NCBI RefSeq assembly: GCF_011170125.1
Contig: NZ_BLLN01000005.1
Coordinates: 868,001 to 932,000 of the forward strand
DNA length: 64,000 bases
Direction of reading: 5' to 3'
Source: Streptomyces diastaticus subsp. diastaticus
GTDB lineage: Bacteria > Actinomycetota > Actinomycetes > Streptomycetales > Streptomycetaceae
Part shown: positions 16,376 through 24,559 of the stretch, in pieces
How positions within the stretch are numbered: position 1 is the stretch's first letter
How the letters are laid out: the number at the start of each line of letters is the position of its first letter
The notes under the pieces: generated by a model
What the model was told of the DNA's origin: nothing
Seen by the model: the letters and a program-made list of their open reading frames with translations, nothing else
Database searches by the model: none
Translations under genes and position numbers: made by a program

Positions 16376-18388
16376 ATGACAGAGCGCCAGAAGGACCGGC
16401 CGTGGCTCATGCGGACGTACGCGGGCCACTCGACGGCGGAAGCGTCGAACGCGCTGTACCGCTCCAACCTCGCCAAGGGGCAGACCGGGCTCTCGGTCGC
16501 GTTCGACCTGCCGACGCAGACCGGCTACGACCCCGACCACATCCTCGCCCGCGGCGAGGTCGGCCGGGTGGGAGTCCCCGTCTCGCACCTCGGTGACATG
16601 CGGCGGCTGTTCCAGGACATCCCCCTGGAGCAGATGAACACGTCCATGACCATCAACGCCACCGCCATGTGGCTGCTGGCGCTCTACCAGGTGGTGGCCG
16701 AGGAGCAGGGAGCCGACATCACCCGGCTCTCCGGCACCACCCAGAACGACATCGTCAAGGAGTACCTGTCGCGCGGGACACACGTCTTCCCGCCCGGGCC
16801 GAGCCTCAGGCTCACCACGGACATGATCACGTACACCGTGGCCAACATCCCCAAGTGGAACCCGATCAACATCTGCAGCTACCACCTGCAGGAGGCGGGG
16901 GCCACCCCGGTCCAGGAGATCGCGTACGCCATGTCCACGGCCATCGCCGTGCTGGACGCCGTCCGCGACTCCGGACAGGTGCCCGAGGAGGAGTTCGGGT
17001 CGGTCGTCGCCCGGATCTCCTTCTTCGTCAACGCCGGCGTGCGCTTCGTCGAGGAGATGTGCAAGATGCGCGCCTTCGGCCGCATCTGGGACCACGTCAC
17101 CCGCGAGCGGTACGGCATCGACAGCCCCAAGCAGCGCCGCTTCCGCTACGGCGTGCAGGTGAACTCGCTCGGGCTGACCGAGGCCCAGCCGGAGAACAAC
17201 GTCCAGCGGATCGTCCTGGAGATGCTGGCCGTCACCCTCTCCAAGGACGCCCGCGCCCGCGCCGTGCAGCTGCCCGCCTGGAACGAGGCCCTGGGCCTGC
17301 CCAGGCCCTGGGACCAGCAGTGGTCCCTGCGCATCCAGCAGGTGCTGGCCCACGAGTCGGACCTGCTGGAGTACGAGGACATCTTCGCGGGGTCGCACGT
17401 CGTCGAGGCCAAGGTGTCCGGACTGGTCGAGGAGTGCTTCGCCGAGATCGAGCGCATCCAGGAGATGGGCGGCGCGATGGCCGCCGTCGAGTCGGGCTAC
17501 CTCAAGTCGCAGCTCGTCTCCTCCCACGCGGAGCGCCGCGCCCGGATCGAGGCGGGCGAGGAGAAGATCATCGGCGTCAACTGCTACGAGACGACCGAGC
17601 CCAACCCCCTCACCGCCGACCTCGACACCGCGATCATGACCGTCGACCCGGCCAACGAGGCCCGCGTCGTCTCCGCCCTGCACACCTGGCGGGCCGAGCG
17701 CGACGAGGCCCGCGCGCAGGAGGCCCTGGAGGGGCTCAAGCGGGCCGCGGCCGGCACCGCCAACCTGATGCCGGCCACCCTGGAGTGCGCCCGCGCCGGG
17801 GTGACCACCGGCGAGTGGTCCTGGGCCCTGCGCGACGTCTTCGGCGAGTTCCGCGCCCCCACCGGGGTGTCCGGGGCACCGGTCGCCGTCACCGCCGAGG
17901 AGGGCTCACCGCTGGCGGCGGTGCGCGCCAAGGCCGACCGGACGGCGGCCGACCTCCACGTGGGCAAGCTCCGCCTGCTGGTCGGCAAACCCGGCCTGGA
18001 CGGCCACTCCAACGGCGCGGAGCAGATCGCGGTCCGCGCCCGCGACGCCGGGTTCGAGGTGGTCTACCAGGGCATCCGCCTCACGCCCGAACAGATCGTG
18101 TCCGCCGCCGTCGCCGAGGACGTGCACTGCGTCGGCCTGTCGATCCTCTCCGGGTCGCACGCCGAACTCGTGCCGGACGTGCTCGCCCGGCTCCGGGAGT
18201 CGGGGGCCGCCGACATCCCGGTGGTCGTCGGCGGCATCATCCCCAACAGCGACGCCGAGGACCTGAAGGCGGCCGGTGTGGCCGCCGTCTTCACGCCCAA
18301 GGACTTCGGCATCACGGAGATCATCGGCCGTATCGTCGACGAGATCCGCCTCGTGAACAAGCTCGACCCTCTGGAGGTCCCCGCATGA
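16376..18388 (+). CDS. meaA: Ethylmalonyl-CoA mutase (MeaA-like, B12-dependent)
   Basis: A 670-residue adenosylcobalamin-dependent mutase converting (2R)-ethylmalonyl-CoA to methylsuccinyl-CoA. The N-terminal substrate barrel starts with MRTYAGHSTAEASN and TGLSVAFDLPTQTGYD, typical of methylmalonyl-CoA-mutase relatives. The C-terminal B12 domain has the DxHxxG motif (LDGHSNGAEQ, about 540-547) that supplies the cobalt-binding His. The GG of the B12 fold is in VVVGGIIP. Large and small domains are fused in one chain, as in MeaA. It lies directly after ccr and its stop overlaps the next ATG by four bases. Methylmalonyl-CoA mutase is the alternative, but gene context and the MeaA-like start favour ethylmalonyl-CoA. 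Confidence 0.94.
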   Translation: MTERQKDRPWLMRTYAGHSTAEASNALYRSNLAKGQTGLSVAFDLPTQTGYDPDHILARGEVGRVGVPVSHLGDMRRLFQDIPLEQMNTSMTINATAMWLLALYQVVAEEQGADITRLSGTTQNDIVKEYLSRGTHVFPPGPSLRLTTDMITYTVANIPKWNPINICSYHLQEAGATPVQEIAYAMSTAIAVLDAVRDSGQVPEEEFGSVVARISFFVNAGVRFVEEMCKMRAFGRIWDHVTRERYGIDSPKQRRFRYGVQVNSLGLTEAQPENNVQRIVLEMLAVTLSKDARARAVQLPAWNEALGLPRPWDQQWSLRIQQVLAHESDLLEYEDIFAGSHVVEAKVSGLVEECFAEIERIQEMGGAMAAVESGYLKSQLVSSHAERRARIEAGEEKIIGVNCYETTEPNPLTADLDTAIMTVDPANEARVVSALHTWRAERDEARAQEALEGLKRAAAGTANLMPATLECARAGVTTGEWSWALRDVFGEFRAPTGVSGAPVAVTAEEGSPLAAVRAKADRTAADLHVGKLRLLVGKPGLDGHSNGAEQIAVRARDAGFEVVYQGIRLTPEQIVSAAVAEDVHCVGLSILSGSHAELVPDVLARLRESGAADIPVVVGGIIPNSDAEDLKAAGVAAVFTPKDFGITEIIGRIVDEIRLVNKLDPLEVPA

Positions 18389-19347
18389 CGACCGTCAACC
18401 GGCTCCGGCCGCGCCGCTCCTGCCTCGCCGTCCCCGGCTCCAACCCGCGCTTCCTGGAGAAGGCCCAGGGCCTCGCCGCCGACCAGGTCTTCCTCGACCT
18501 GGAGGACGCCTGCGCGCCGCTGGCCAAGGAGGGCGCCCGGCACACCATCGTCGACGCGCTGAACAACGGCGACTGGACCGGCAAGACCCGCGTCGTGCGC
18601 GTCAACGACTGGACCACCCACTGGACCTACCGCGACGTGGTGACGGTCGTCGAGGGCGCCGGAGCCAACCTCGACTGCATCATGCTGCCGAAGGTGCAGG
18701 ACGCTCAGCAGGTCGTCGCCCTGGACCTGCTGCTCACCCAGATCGAGAAGACGATGGGCTACGAGGTCGGCCGGATCGGCATCGAGGCCCAGATCGAGAA
18801 CGCCAAGGGCCTGGTCAACGTCGACGACATCGCCGGCTCCTCGCCGCGCCTGGAGACCATCGTCTTCGGCCCGGCCGACTTCATGGCCTCGATCAACATG
18901 AAGAGCCTGGTCGTCGGCCAGCAGCCGCCCGGCTACCCGGCCGACGCCTACCACTACATCCTGATGCGCATCCTGATGGCCGCCCGCACCCACGACCTCC
19001 AGGCGATCGACGGGCCCTTCCTCCAGATCCGCGACGTGGACGCCTTCCGCGAGGTGGCGGGCCGCTCGGCCGCCCTCGGGTTCGACGGCAAGTGGGTGCT
19101 GCACCCCGGACAGGTCGACGCCGCCAACGAGATCTTCTCGCCCTCCCAGGACGACTACGACCACGCCGAGCTGATCCTGGACGCGTACGACTGGTGCACC
19201 TCGGAGGAGGGCGGCAAGAAGGGCTCGGCGATGCTCGGCGACGAGATGATCGACGAGGCCAGCCGCAAGATGGCCCTGGTCATCGCGGGCAAGGGGCGCG
19301 CCGCCGGGATGACCCGTACCTCCAAGTTCGAAGCGCCGGAGGGCTGA
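18385..19347 (+). CDS. CitE/HpcH-like lyase: L-malyl-CoA / beta-methylmalyl-CoA lyase
   Basis: A 320-residue Mg-dependent lyase that in this pathway splits beta-methylmalyl-CoA into glyoxylate and propionyl-CoA. It has the HpcH/HpaI/CitE barrel with RSCLAVPGSNPRFLEKAQ at the N-terminus. Family blocks are FLDLEDACAP, the metal-binding Glu in IGIEAQIENAKGL and Asp in ETIVFGPADFMAS, and GKWVLHPGQVDAANE. The ATG overlaps the mutase stop (ATGA). The next gene begins 3 bases after its stop. Position between MeaA and the MaoC hydratase strongly supports the assignment over a citrate-lyase subunit. Confidence 0.9.
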   Translation: MTTVNRLRPRRSCLAVPGSNPRFLEKAQGLAADQVFLDLEDACAPLAKEGARHTIVDALNNGDWTGKTRVVRVNDWTTHWTYRDVVTVVEGAGANLDCIMLPKVQDAQQVVALDLLLTQIEKTMGYEVGRIGIEAQIENAKGLVNVDDIAGSSPRLETIVFGPADFMASINMKSLVVGQQPPGYPADAYHYILMRILMAARTHDLQAIDGPFLQIRDVDAFREVAGRSAALGFDGKWVLHPGQVDAANEIFSPSQDDYDHAELILDAYDWCTSEEGGKKGSAMLGDEMIDEASRKMALVIAGKGRAAGMTRTSKFEAPEG

Positions 19348-19350
19348 GCC

Positions 19351-19863
19351 GTGCAGTTCGGACGCACGTACGAGGAGTTCGAGGTCGGCGCGGTCTACAA
19401 GCACTGGCCGGGAAAGACGGTCACCGAGTACGACGACCACCTCTTCTGCCTGCTGACCATGAACCACCACCCGCTCCACATGGACAGCCACTACGCCGAG
19501 TCCACGACGGACTTCGGCAGGAACGTGGTGGTCGGCAACTACGTCTACTCCCTGCTGCTCGGCATGTCGGTGCCCGACGTCTCGGGCAAGGCCATCGCCA
19601 ACCTGGAGATCGAGTCGCTGCGCCACGTCGCGCCGACCTTCCACGGCGACACGGTCTACGGAGAGACGACGGTGCTGGACAAGACCCCGTCCCGCTCCAA
19701 GAGCGACCGCGGCATCGTGTACGTGGAGACCAAGGGCTACAAGCAGGACGGCACCCTGGTCTGCATCTTCCGCCGCAAGGTGATGGTCCCCACCGAGACG
19801 TACATCAAGGAGCGCGGCGGCGAGCAGCCCGGCCGCCCGGAGCTGAAGGCACAGGAGAAGTAG
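19351..19863 (+). CDS. MaoC-like hydratase, probable mesaconyl-CoA hydratase
   Basis: A 170-residue single hot-dog protein with the hydratase-2 region TVTEYDDHLFCLLTMNHHPLH, where Asp and His act on the acyl-CoA. In the pathway it would hydrate mesaconyl-CoA to beta-methylmalyl-CoA. The described Rhodobacter/Methylorubrum mesaconyl-CoA hydratase is about 340 residues with two hot-dog units, so this single-unit protein would need to dimerise. It starts at GTG 19351, three bases after the lyase stop. The acyl-CoA dehydrogenase follows after 2 bases. Confidence 0.85.
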   Translation: MQFGRTYEEFEVGAVYKHWPGKTVTEYDDHLFCLLTMNHHPLHMDSHYAESTTDFGRNVVVGNYVYSLLLGMSVPDVSGKAIANLEIESLRHVAPTFHGDTVYGETTVLDKTPSRSKSDRGIVYVETKGYKQDGTLVCIFRRKVMVPTETYIKERGGEQPGRPELKAQEK

Positions 19864-19865
19864 TC

Positions 19866-21071
19866 ATGAGCCGACTCGCCCAGACCCACGGCCTCACCGA
19901 CATCCAGCAGGAGATCCTCTCCACGGTCCGTGACTTCGTGGACAAGGAGATCATCCCGGTCGCCACCGAGCTGGAGCACCGCGACGAGTACCCCACCCAG
20001 ATCGTCGAGGGACTGAAGGAGCTCGGCCTGTTCGGGCTGATGATCCCCGAGGAGTACGGGGGGCTGGGCGAGTCCCTGCTCACGTACGCGCTGTGCGTGG
20101 AGGAGATCGCCCGCGGCTGGATGTCGGTCTCCGGCATCATCAACACGCACTTCATCGTCGCGTACATGCTCAAGCAGCACGGCACGCGGGAGCAGCGGGA
20201 GCACTTCCTGCCGCGGATGGCCACCGGCGAGGTCCGGGGCGCCTTCTCGATGTCGGAGCCGGCGCTCGGCTCGGACGTCTCGGCGATCTCCACCAAGGGC
20301 GTCAAGGTGGGCGACGAGTACGCGCTCACCGGCCAGAAGATGTGGCTGACCAACGGCGGGTCCTCCACCCTGGTGGCGGTGCTCTGCCGCACCGACGAGG
20401 GGCACCCCGAGGGCACCGCCCCCCACAGGTCCATGACGACCTTCCTGGTGGAGAAGGAGCCCGGTTTCGGCGAGGTCCGGCCCGGTCTCACCATCCCCGG
20501 CAAGATCGAGAAGATGGGCTACAAGGGTGTCGACACCACCGAGATGATTTTGGACGGACTGCGCATTCCGGCCAATCGTGTGCTCGGCGGCACCACCGGC
20601 CGAGGGTTTTACCAAATGATGGACGGTGTCGAGGTCGGGCGGGTCAACGTGGCCGCCCGCGGCTGCGGCGTCGCGCAGCGCGCGTTCGAGCTGGGCGTCT
20701 CCTACGCCCAGCAGCGGCACACCTTCGGCAAGGCGATCGCCCAGCACCAGGCGATCCAGTTCAAGCTCGCCGAGATGGCCACCAAGGTCGAGGCGGCCCA
20801 TGCGATGATGGTGAACGCGGCTCGCAAAAAGGACTCCGGGGAACGAAACGACCTGGAGGCGGGTATGGCGAAGTACCTGGCGTCGGAATACTGCAAGGAA
20901 GTCGTGGAGGACGCCTTCCGCATCCACGGCGGGTACGGCTTCTCGAAGGAGTACGAGATCGAGCGCCTGTACCGCGAGGCGCCGATGCTGCTGATCGGCG
21001 AGGGAACCGCCGAAATCCAGAAAATGATCATCGGCAGGAGGCTCTTGGAGGAGTACCGTTTGCAGGGTTGA
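19866..21071 (+). CDS. Acyl-CoA dehydrogenase, probable methylsuccinyl-CoA dehydrogenase
   Basis: A 401-residue FAD enzyme. Family blocks are FSMSEPALGSDVSAI, TGQKMWLTNG, the flavin loop QRHTFGKAIAQHQAIQFKLA, and IHGGYGFSKEYEIERLYREA. The catalytic Glu is at about residue 370 in YREAPMLLIGEGTAEIQ. In this operon it would oxidise methylsuccinyl-CoA to mesaconyl-CoA, closing the gap between MeaA and the MaoC hydratase. It lacks the roughly 150-residue N-terminal extension of the Rhodobacter enzyme. Near 20540-20620 and at the 3' end, codons such as ATT, TTG, AAA and GAA are unusually frequent compared with its neighbours. The stop is followed by an AT-rich 170-base gap ahead of psd. Confidence 0.87.
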   Translation: MSRLAQTHGLTDIQQEILSTVRDFVDKEIIPVATELEHRDEYPTQIVEGLKELGLFGLMIPEEYGGLGESLLTYALCVEEIARGWMSVSGIINTHFIVAYMLKQHGTREQREHFLPRMATGEVRGAFSMSEPALGSDVSAISTKGVKVGDEYALTGQKMWLTNGGSSTLVAVLCRTDEGHPEGTAPHRSMTTFLVEKEPGFGEVRPGLTIPGKIEKMGYKGVDTTEMILDGLRIPANRVLGGTTGRGFYQMMDGVEVGRVNVAARGCGVAQRAFELGVSYAQQRHTFGKAIAQHQAIQFKLAEMATKVEAAHAMMVNAARKKDSGERNDLEAGMAKYLASEYCKEVVEDAFRIHGGYGFSKEYEIERLYREAPMLLIGEGTAEIQKMIIGRRLLEEYRLQG

Positions 21072-21239
21072 TTGTCCTGTTTGGGGGATTTTTTCGAGAA
21101 GAAGATCACACCTGACCGGCACTCTTCAGCCGTCGACTCCGGTTCCTGGCTTGGCCAGTTGTGGTCGCCACCCGATACCATCCCCGGAAAGCCGCCGTCC
21201 CCCGTTGCAGCGCGGCATCATCCGCTACGAAGGTCATCC

Positions 21240-21887
21240 ATGCCCCACAGCCAAAACACTGCACCGCGCGGCTCGGTCCGCCTTGCGCGCGGGGCATCGC
21301 CGTGGCTCCTGCCGACCGTCGCCACCGCAGCCGTCAGCCTGGTCCGCTCGCGCCGTTCCAAGCGCGCCGCGGCCCTGGCGGTGCCCGCCACCGCACTGGC
21401 GGCGGGCATGCTGTGGTTCTTCCGCGACCCGGAGCGCGAGATCGCTCCGGGCCGGGTCATCTCCCCGGCCGACGGTGTGGTGCAGAGCATCATGCCGTGG
21501 AAGGACGGGCGTACCCGTGTCGCCATCTTCATGAGCCCGCTGAACGTCCACGTCAACCGCGCGCCGCTGGCCGGCACGGTGACCTCCGTCGAGCACGTGC
21601 CCGGCGGTTTCGTTCCCGCGTTCAACAAGGAGAGCGAGAACAACGAGCGCGTCGTCTGGCACTTCGACACCGAGCTGGGCGACATCGAGATGGTGCAGAT
21701 CGCCGGCGCGGTCGCGCGGCGCATCGTGCCCTACGTCCCACAGGGCACGAAGGTGGAGCAGGGTGAGCGCATCGGGCTGATCCGCTTCGGGTCCCGCGTC
21801 GACATCTACCTCCCCGAGGGTGTCGAAGTCGACGTGGAGGTCGGCCAACCCACGACTGCGGGGGTGACTCGCATTGACCGTGTCTGA
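21240..21887 (+). CDS. psd: Phosphatidylserine decarboxylase (short, PsdA type)
   Basis: A 215-residue membrane-associated proenzyme that decarboxylates phosphatidylserine to phosphatidylethanolamine. One hydrophobic segment lies near residues 40-60 (ALAVPATALAAGMLWFF). It is followed by FRDPEREI, ISPADGVVQSI, the MSPLNVHVNRAPL block, and the self-cleavage site Gly-Ser near 183 in IRFGSRVDIYLP, where Ser becomes the pyruvoyl cofactor. It matches the short bacterial type rather than the 300-residue E. coli one. The ATG at 21240 follows a GAAGG site. The gene overlaps pssA at its 3' end. Confidence 0.93.
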   Translation: MPHSQNTAPRGSVRLARGASPWLLPTVATAAVSLVRSRRSKRAAALAVPATALAAGMLWFFRDPEREIAPGRVISPADGVVQSIMPWKDGRTRVAIFMSPLNVHVNRAPLAGTVTSVEHVPGGFVPAFNKESENNERVVWHFDTELGDIEMVQIAGAVARRIVPYVPQGTKVEQGERIGLIRFGSRVDIYLPEGVEVDVEVGQPTTAGVTRIDRV

Positions 21888-22731
21888 CTCAGATACCCAG
21901 GCGGGCTGGGTGCCCGAGGCCGACGAGGAGGACGACAGCGGCGAGGAGATGCCGCTGTCGATGCGCCTGTCGATAGCCGACACCCTGACTCTGGGCAACG
22001 CCACGTGCGGGTTCATGGCGGTGTACTTCACCACCACCGGCATCCTCATCCCGCACCTGACCGGCAGCGACGAGAGCGGCATGGCGCGGCACTCCGCCGC
22101 CACCGCCGTGATCCTGATGCTCTGCGCGGCGGTCTTCGACCTCTTCGACGGGCTGGTGGCGCGCAAGCTCCGCTCCTCGCCGATGGGCGCCGAGCTGGAC
22201 AACCTCTCGGACCTGATCAGCTTCGGCCTGGCACCGGCGTACTTCGTGCTGGTGTACGGCATGGTGGCGGACGACGCCCACCAGCGGGTGGCGGCGCTCG
22301 GCGCGGTCGTGGTGCTGCTGGCGGTGGTGCTGAGACTGGCCCGGTTCTCCTGCGTGACCTTGAAGGACGGCATGTTCCAGGGCATGCCGAGCCCCTTCGG
22401 GGCGCTCACGGTGGTCTCCATCGTGCTCCTGGAGCTTCCCTTCGTGGCGACGCTGCTGGCGATCGTCGGGACGGCCTGGCTGATGGTGAGCCGGGTCGAG
22501 TACCCGAAGCCGCGGGGCCCCCTCGCGGTGGCCATGCTGAGCTGGATCGTGGCCGCGATGGGTCTGCTGGCCGCCTGGGCGTTCGAGGCCCCCGGCGGGC
22601 AACTGCTCCTGCAGACCGGTTGCGCGCTCCAGCTCGTGCTGGGCGCGGTCATCCCGCTCTTCGCCACGGCCCGCCGGGTGAACAACTTCCGCGACAACCG
22701 CCGCGAGGCGCGGGCGGCACAGCTGCCGTAG
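21874..22731 (+). CDS. pssA: CDP-diacylglycerol-serine O-phosphatidyltransferase
   Basis: A 285-residue membrane enzyme making phosphatidylserine, the substrate of the preceding psd product. The CDP-alcohol phosphotransferase signature is FDLFDGLVARKLRSSP then GAELDNLSD, with four metal-binding aspartates. About eight hydrophobic helices follow an acidic cytosolic N-terminus (EADEEDDSGEE). It starts inside psd, either at TTG 21874 or GTG 21880. Both keep the coupled overlap and neither has a decisive ribosome site. Its 3' end is followed by a very strong terminator. Confidence 0.93.
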   Translation: MTVSDSDTQAGWVPEADEEDDSGEEMPLSMRLSIADTLTLGNATCGFMAVYFTTTGILIPHLTGSDESGMARHSAATAVILMLCAAVFDLFDGLVARKLRSSPMGAELDNLSDLISFGLAPAYFVLVYGMVADDAHQRVAALGAVVVLLAVVLRLARFSCVTLKDGMFQGMPSPFGALTVVSIVLLELPFVATLLAIVGTAWLMVSRVEYPKPRGPLAVAMLSWIVAAMGLLAAWAFEAPGGQLLLQTGCALQLVLGAVIPLFATARRVNNFRDNRREARAAQLP

Positions 22732-22750
22732 TGGATGACGCGCGGGACGC

Positions 22751-22800
22751 GACGTGAGAGGGGCCCCGGACCGGGAACGGTCCGGGGCCCCTCTCACGTC
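22751..22800. terminator. 22-bp perfect-stem terminator after pssA
   Basis: Bases 22751-22772 are the exact reverse complement of 22779-22800 across a GGGAAC loop, starting 19 bases after the pssA stop. It is very GC-rich and has no T-run. It ends the acyl-CoA/phospholipid gene block. Confidence 0.93.
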
Positions 22801-23282
22801 GTGGCGCCAGGTTCCCTGCCACGCCGTCTCCGCCCATGCCGACGGCACCCGGCCACCCGGCGTCCGTGGGAAGTGCCCGGCCGCCGGGCGCCGGGGGGGC
22901 TCGCGAGGCCGGGCCGGTGCGGCCGGTACCCGAGGGCGGCCGAGCTCCCGGTGTGCCGTGCCGAGGGCGCGAACGGGCCCGGAGCCGGTGCCCGGCTCTC
23001 CCGTCTCCGTACCGGCGGGCGGGGAGGCGAGGGGGCTGTGACCGTCGTGCACTCGCCGCGGGCCGTTCCGCCGCTCGCGCGTGGGACGGCCCGGCCGGGG
23101 CTCGGGCCGGAGTGTCCTCTCCCCCGCCGGCCGTCCGGTGCGCGTGGCCGATCGGCGGCTCGTCTCCCGCAGTGTTCGTCGGCAGCACCCGGGCGGGCCG
23201 TGCCGCGCGCTCCTCGCCCGGCTCGGCGTTCCTCGCCCGGCTCGGCCGGAGCCGGCGTCCCGGCCCCGGCCGGCGGCGAGGC
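22801..23282. other. Intergenic stretch, no gene seen
   Basis: About 480 bases between the pssA terminator and the end of the convergent glycerate kinase gene. All open frames are low-complexity Arg/Pro/Gly/Ala translations without a family. I see no remnant I can name. Confidence 0.5.
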
Positions 23283-24458
23283 TCAGGTCAGGAAGTCCTC
23301 GGCCAGTCGCTCCGCGAGCCGTTCCAGCAGGGGGCCCGCCTCGCTGAAGCAGCGTTCGGGGTCCGGCTCGATGTCAAGGAGGGCGTAGGCGCGGCGGATG
23401 CCGGCCTGCCGGAGGGCATCGGTGCCGAGGGCCAGGCGGCCGCAGACGGCCACCGTGTCGACGCCCCGGGCACGCGCCGCGGCGGCGACCCCGGCCGGGG
23501 CCTTGCCGTGCAGGGTCTGGGCGTCGAGTGAGCCCTCGCCCGTGATCACGAGGTCGGCGCGGTCCAGGGCCGCGGCGAAGCCGAGGACCTCGAGCATCAC
23601 CTCGATACCGGGACGGAAGCGGGCGCCGAGGCCGACCAGGGCTGCGAAGCCGACTCCGCCGGCCGCTCCGGCGCCGGGCGCCTCGGCCGCCTCGGCGACG
23701 CGGCCGCCCAGGGAGTCGGCAAGGACGCCGACGTAGTGGGTGAGGGCGGCGTCGAGGGTGCGTACGTCGTCCTCGTCGGCGCCCTTCTGCGGGCCGTAGA
23801 CGGCGGCGGCGCCCTTGGGGCCGGTCAGCGGGTTGTCGACGTCCCCGGCGAGGACCAGGTCGATCCCGGGCAGCCGCGGGTCCAGTCCGCTCAGGTCGGC
23901 CCGGGCCAGGTCGGCGAGGGCCGCGCCACCGGGGCCGACCGGGGTGCCGTCGGCGGTGAGCAGGCGGGCGCCGAGCGCGCTCAGCATGCCCGCGCCGCCG
24001 TCGGTGGTGGCGCTGCCGCCGACTCCGAGGACGAGGGTGCGGGCGCCCGCGTCCAGGGCGGCGGCGATCAGCTCGCCGCAGCCGCGCGTGGTGGCGGTGA
24101 GCGGTGCGAGGACGCCGTCGGGGAGGTGCTGGAGCCCGGACGCCTCGGCCAACTCCACGACGGCGGTACTGTCCCGCAGGGCCCAGGCGGCGGTCACCCG
24201 GCCGCCGGTGGGCCCGGTCACCTCCCGGGTGTGCCGGGTGAACCCGGCGGCGACGGCGGCGGCGACCGTGCCGTCCCCTCCGTCGGCGACCGGCAACGCC
24301 TCCACGGCGGTGCCGGGCCGGGCGCGGTCCAGCCCGGCGGCGACGTGTTCGGCGACCTCGACGGCGGTCAGCGAACCCTTGAACTTGTCAGCGGCGATCA
24401 GCACACGTGCGTGTGCCGTGCGGCGAGTGTCAGCCACCCGTTGCATCCCCTTGCTCAT
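23283..24458 (-). CDS. Glycerate kinase (GarK/GlxK family)
   Basis: A cytosolic kinase phosphorylating D-glycerate, about 391 residues from the chosen start. Family blocks are LIAADKFKGSLTAVEVAEHV near the N-terminus, PVADGGDGT, the glycine-rich GVGGSATTDGGAGMLSALGA, LAGDVDNPLTGPKGAA, FRPGIEVMLEV and DLVITGEGSLDAQTLHGKAP. The ATG at 24458 has GAGG 9 bases upstream. A GTG at 24437 with AAGGGG is equally possible, and the ATG at 24446 has poor spacing. A perfect palindrome overlaps the region just upstream. The gene is alone, convergent with pssA. Confidence 0.9.
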   Translation of the reverse strand: MSKGMQRVADTRRTAHARVLIAADKFKGSLTAVEVAEHVAAGLDRARPGTAVEALPVADGGDGTVAAAVAAGFTRHTREVTGPTGGRVTAAWALRDSTAVVELAEASGLQHLPDGVLAPLTATTRGCGELIAAALDAGARTLVLGVGGSATTDGGAGMLSALGARLLTADGTPVGPGGAALADLARADLSGLDPRLPGIDLVLAGDVDNPLTGPKGAAAVYGPQKGADEDDVRTLDAALTHYVGVLADSLGGRVAEAAEAPGAGAAGGVGFAALVGLGARFRPGIEVMLEVLGFAAALDRADLVITGEGSLDAQTLHGKAPAGVAAAARARGVDTVAVCGRLALGTDALRQAGIRRAYALLDIEPDPERCFSEAGPLLERLAERLAEDFLT

Positions 24459-24461
24459 CGG

Positions 24462-24479
24462 GCCTTGCCTCGGCAAGGC
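24462..24479. promoter_or_regulatory. Palindrome at the glycerate kinase start
   Basis: GCCTTGCC-TC-GGCAAGGC is a perfect inverted repeat with 8-base arms and a 2-base centre, ending 3 bases before the ATG and containing its ribosome site. It could be an operator or an mRNA hairpin hiding the ribosome site, or chance in GC-rich DNA. Confidence 0.4.
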
Positions 24480-24559
24480 GGTCGCGCCGCTGCGACACTA
24501 ACCCCCCGACCGGGCCGCTGCCCAGGCCACCGGGGTGATCCCGCGGTTCCGGCGGTGGT

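Noticed and set aside
22836..23531. Plus-strand open frames between pssA and glycerate kinase
   Set aside because: Arg/Pro/Gly-rich with no family, overlapping the confirmed glycerate kinase gene on the other strand.
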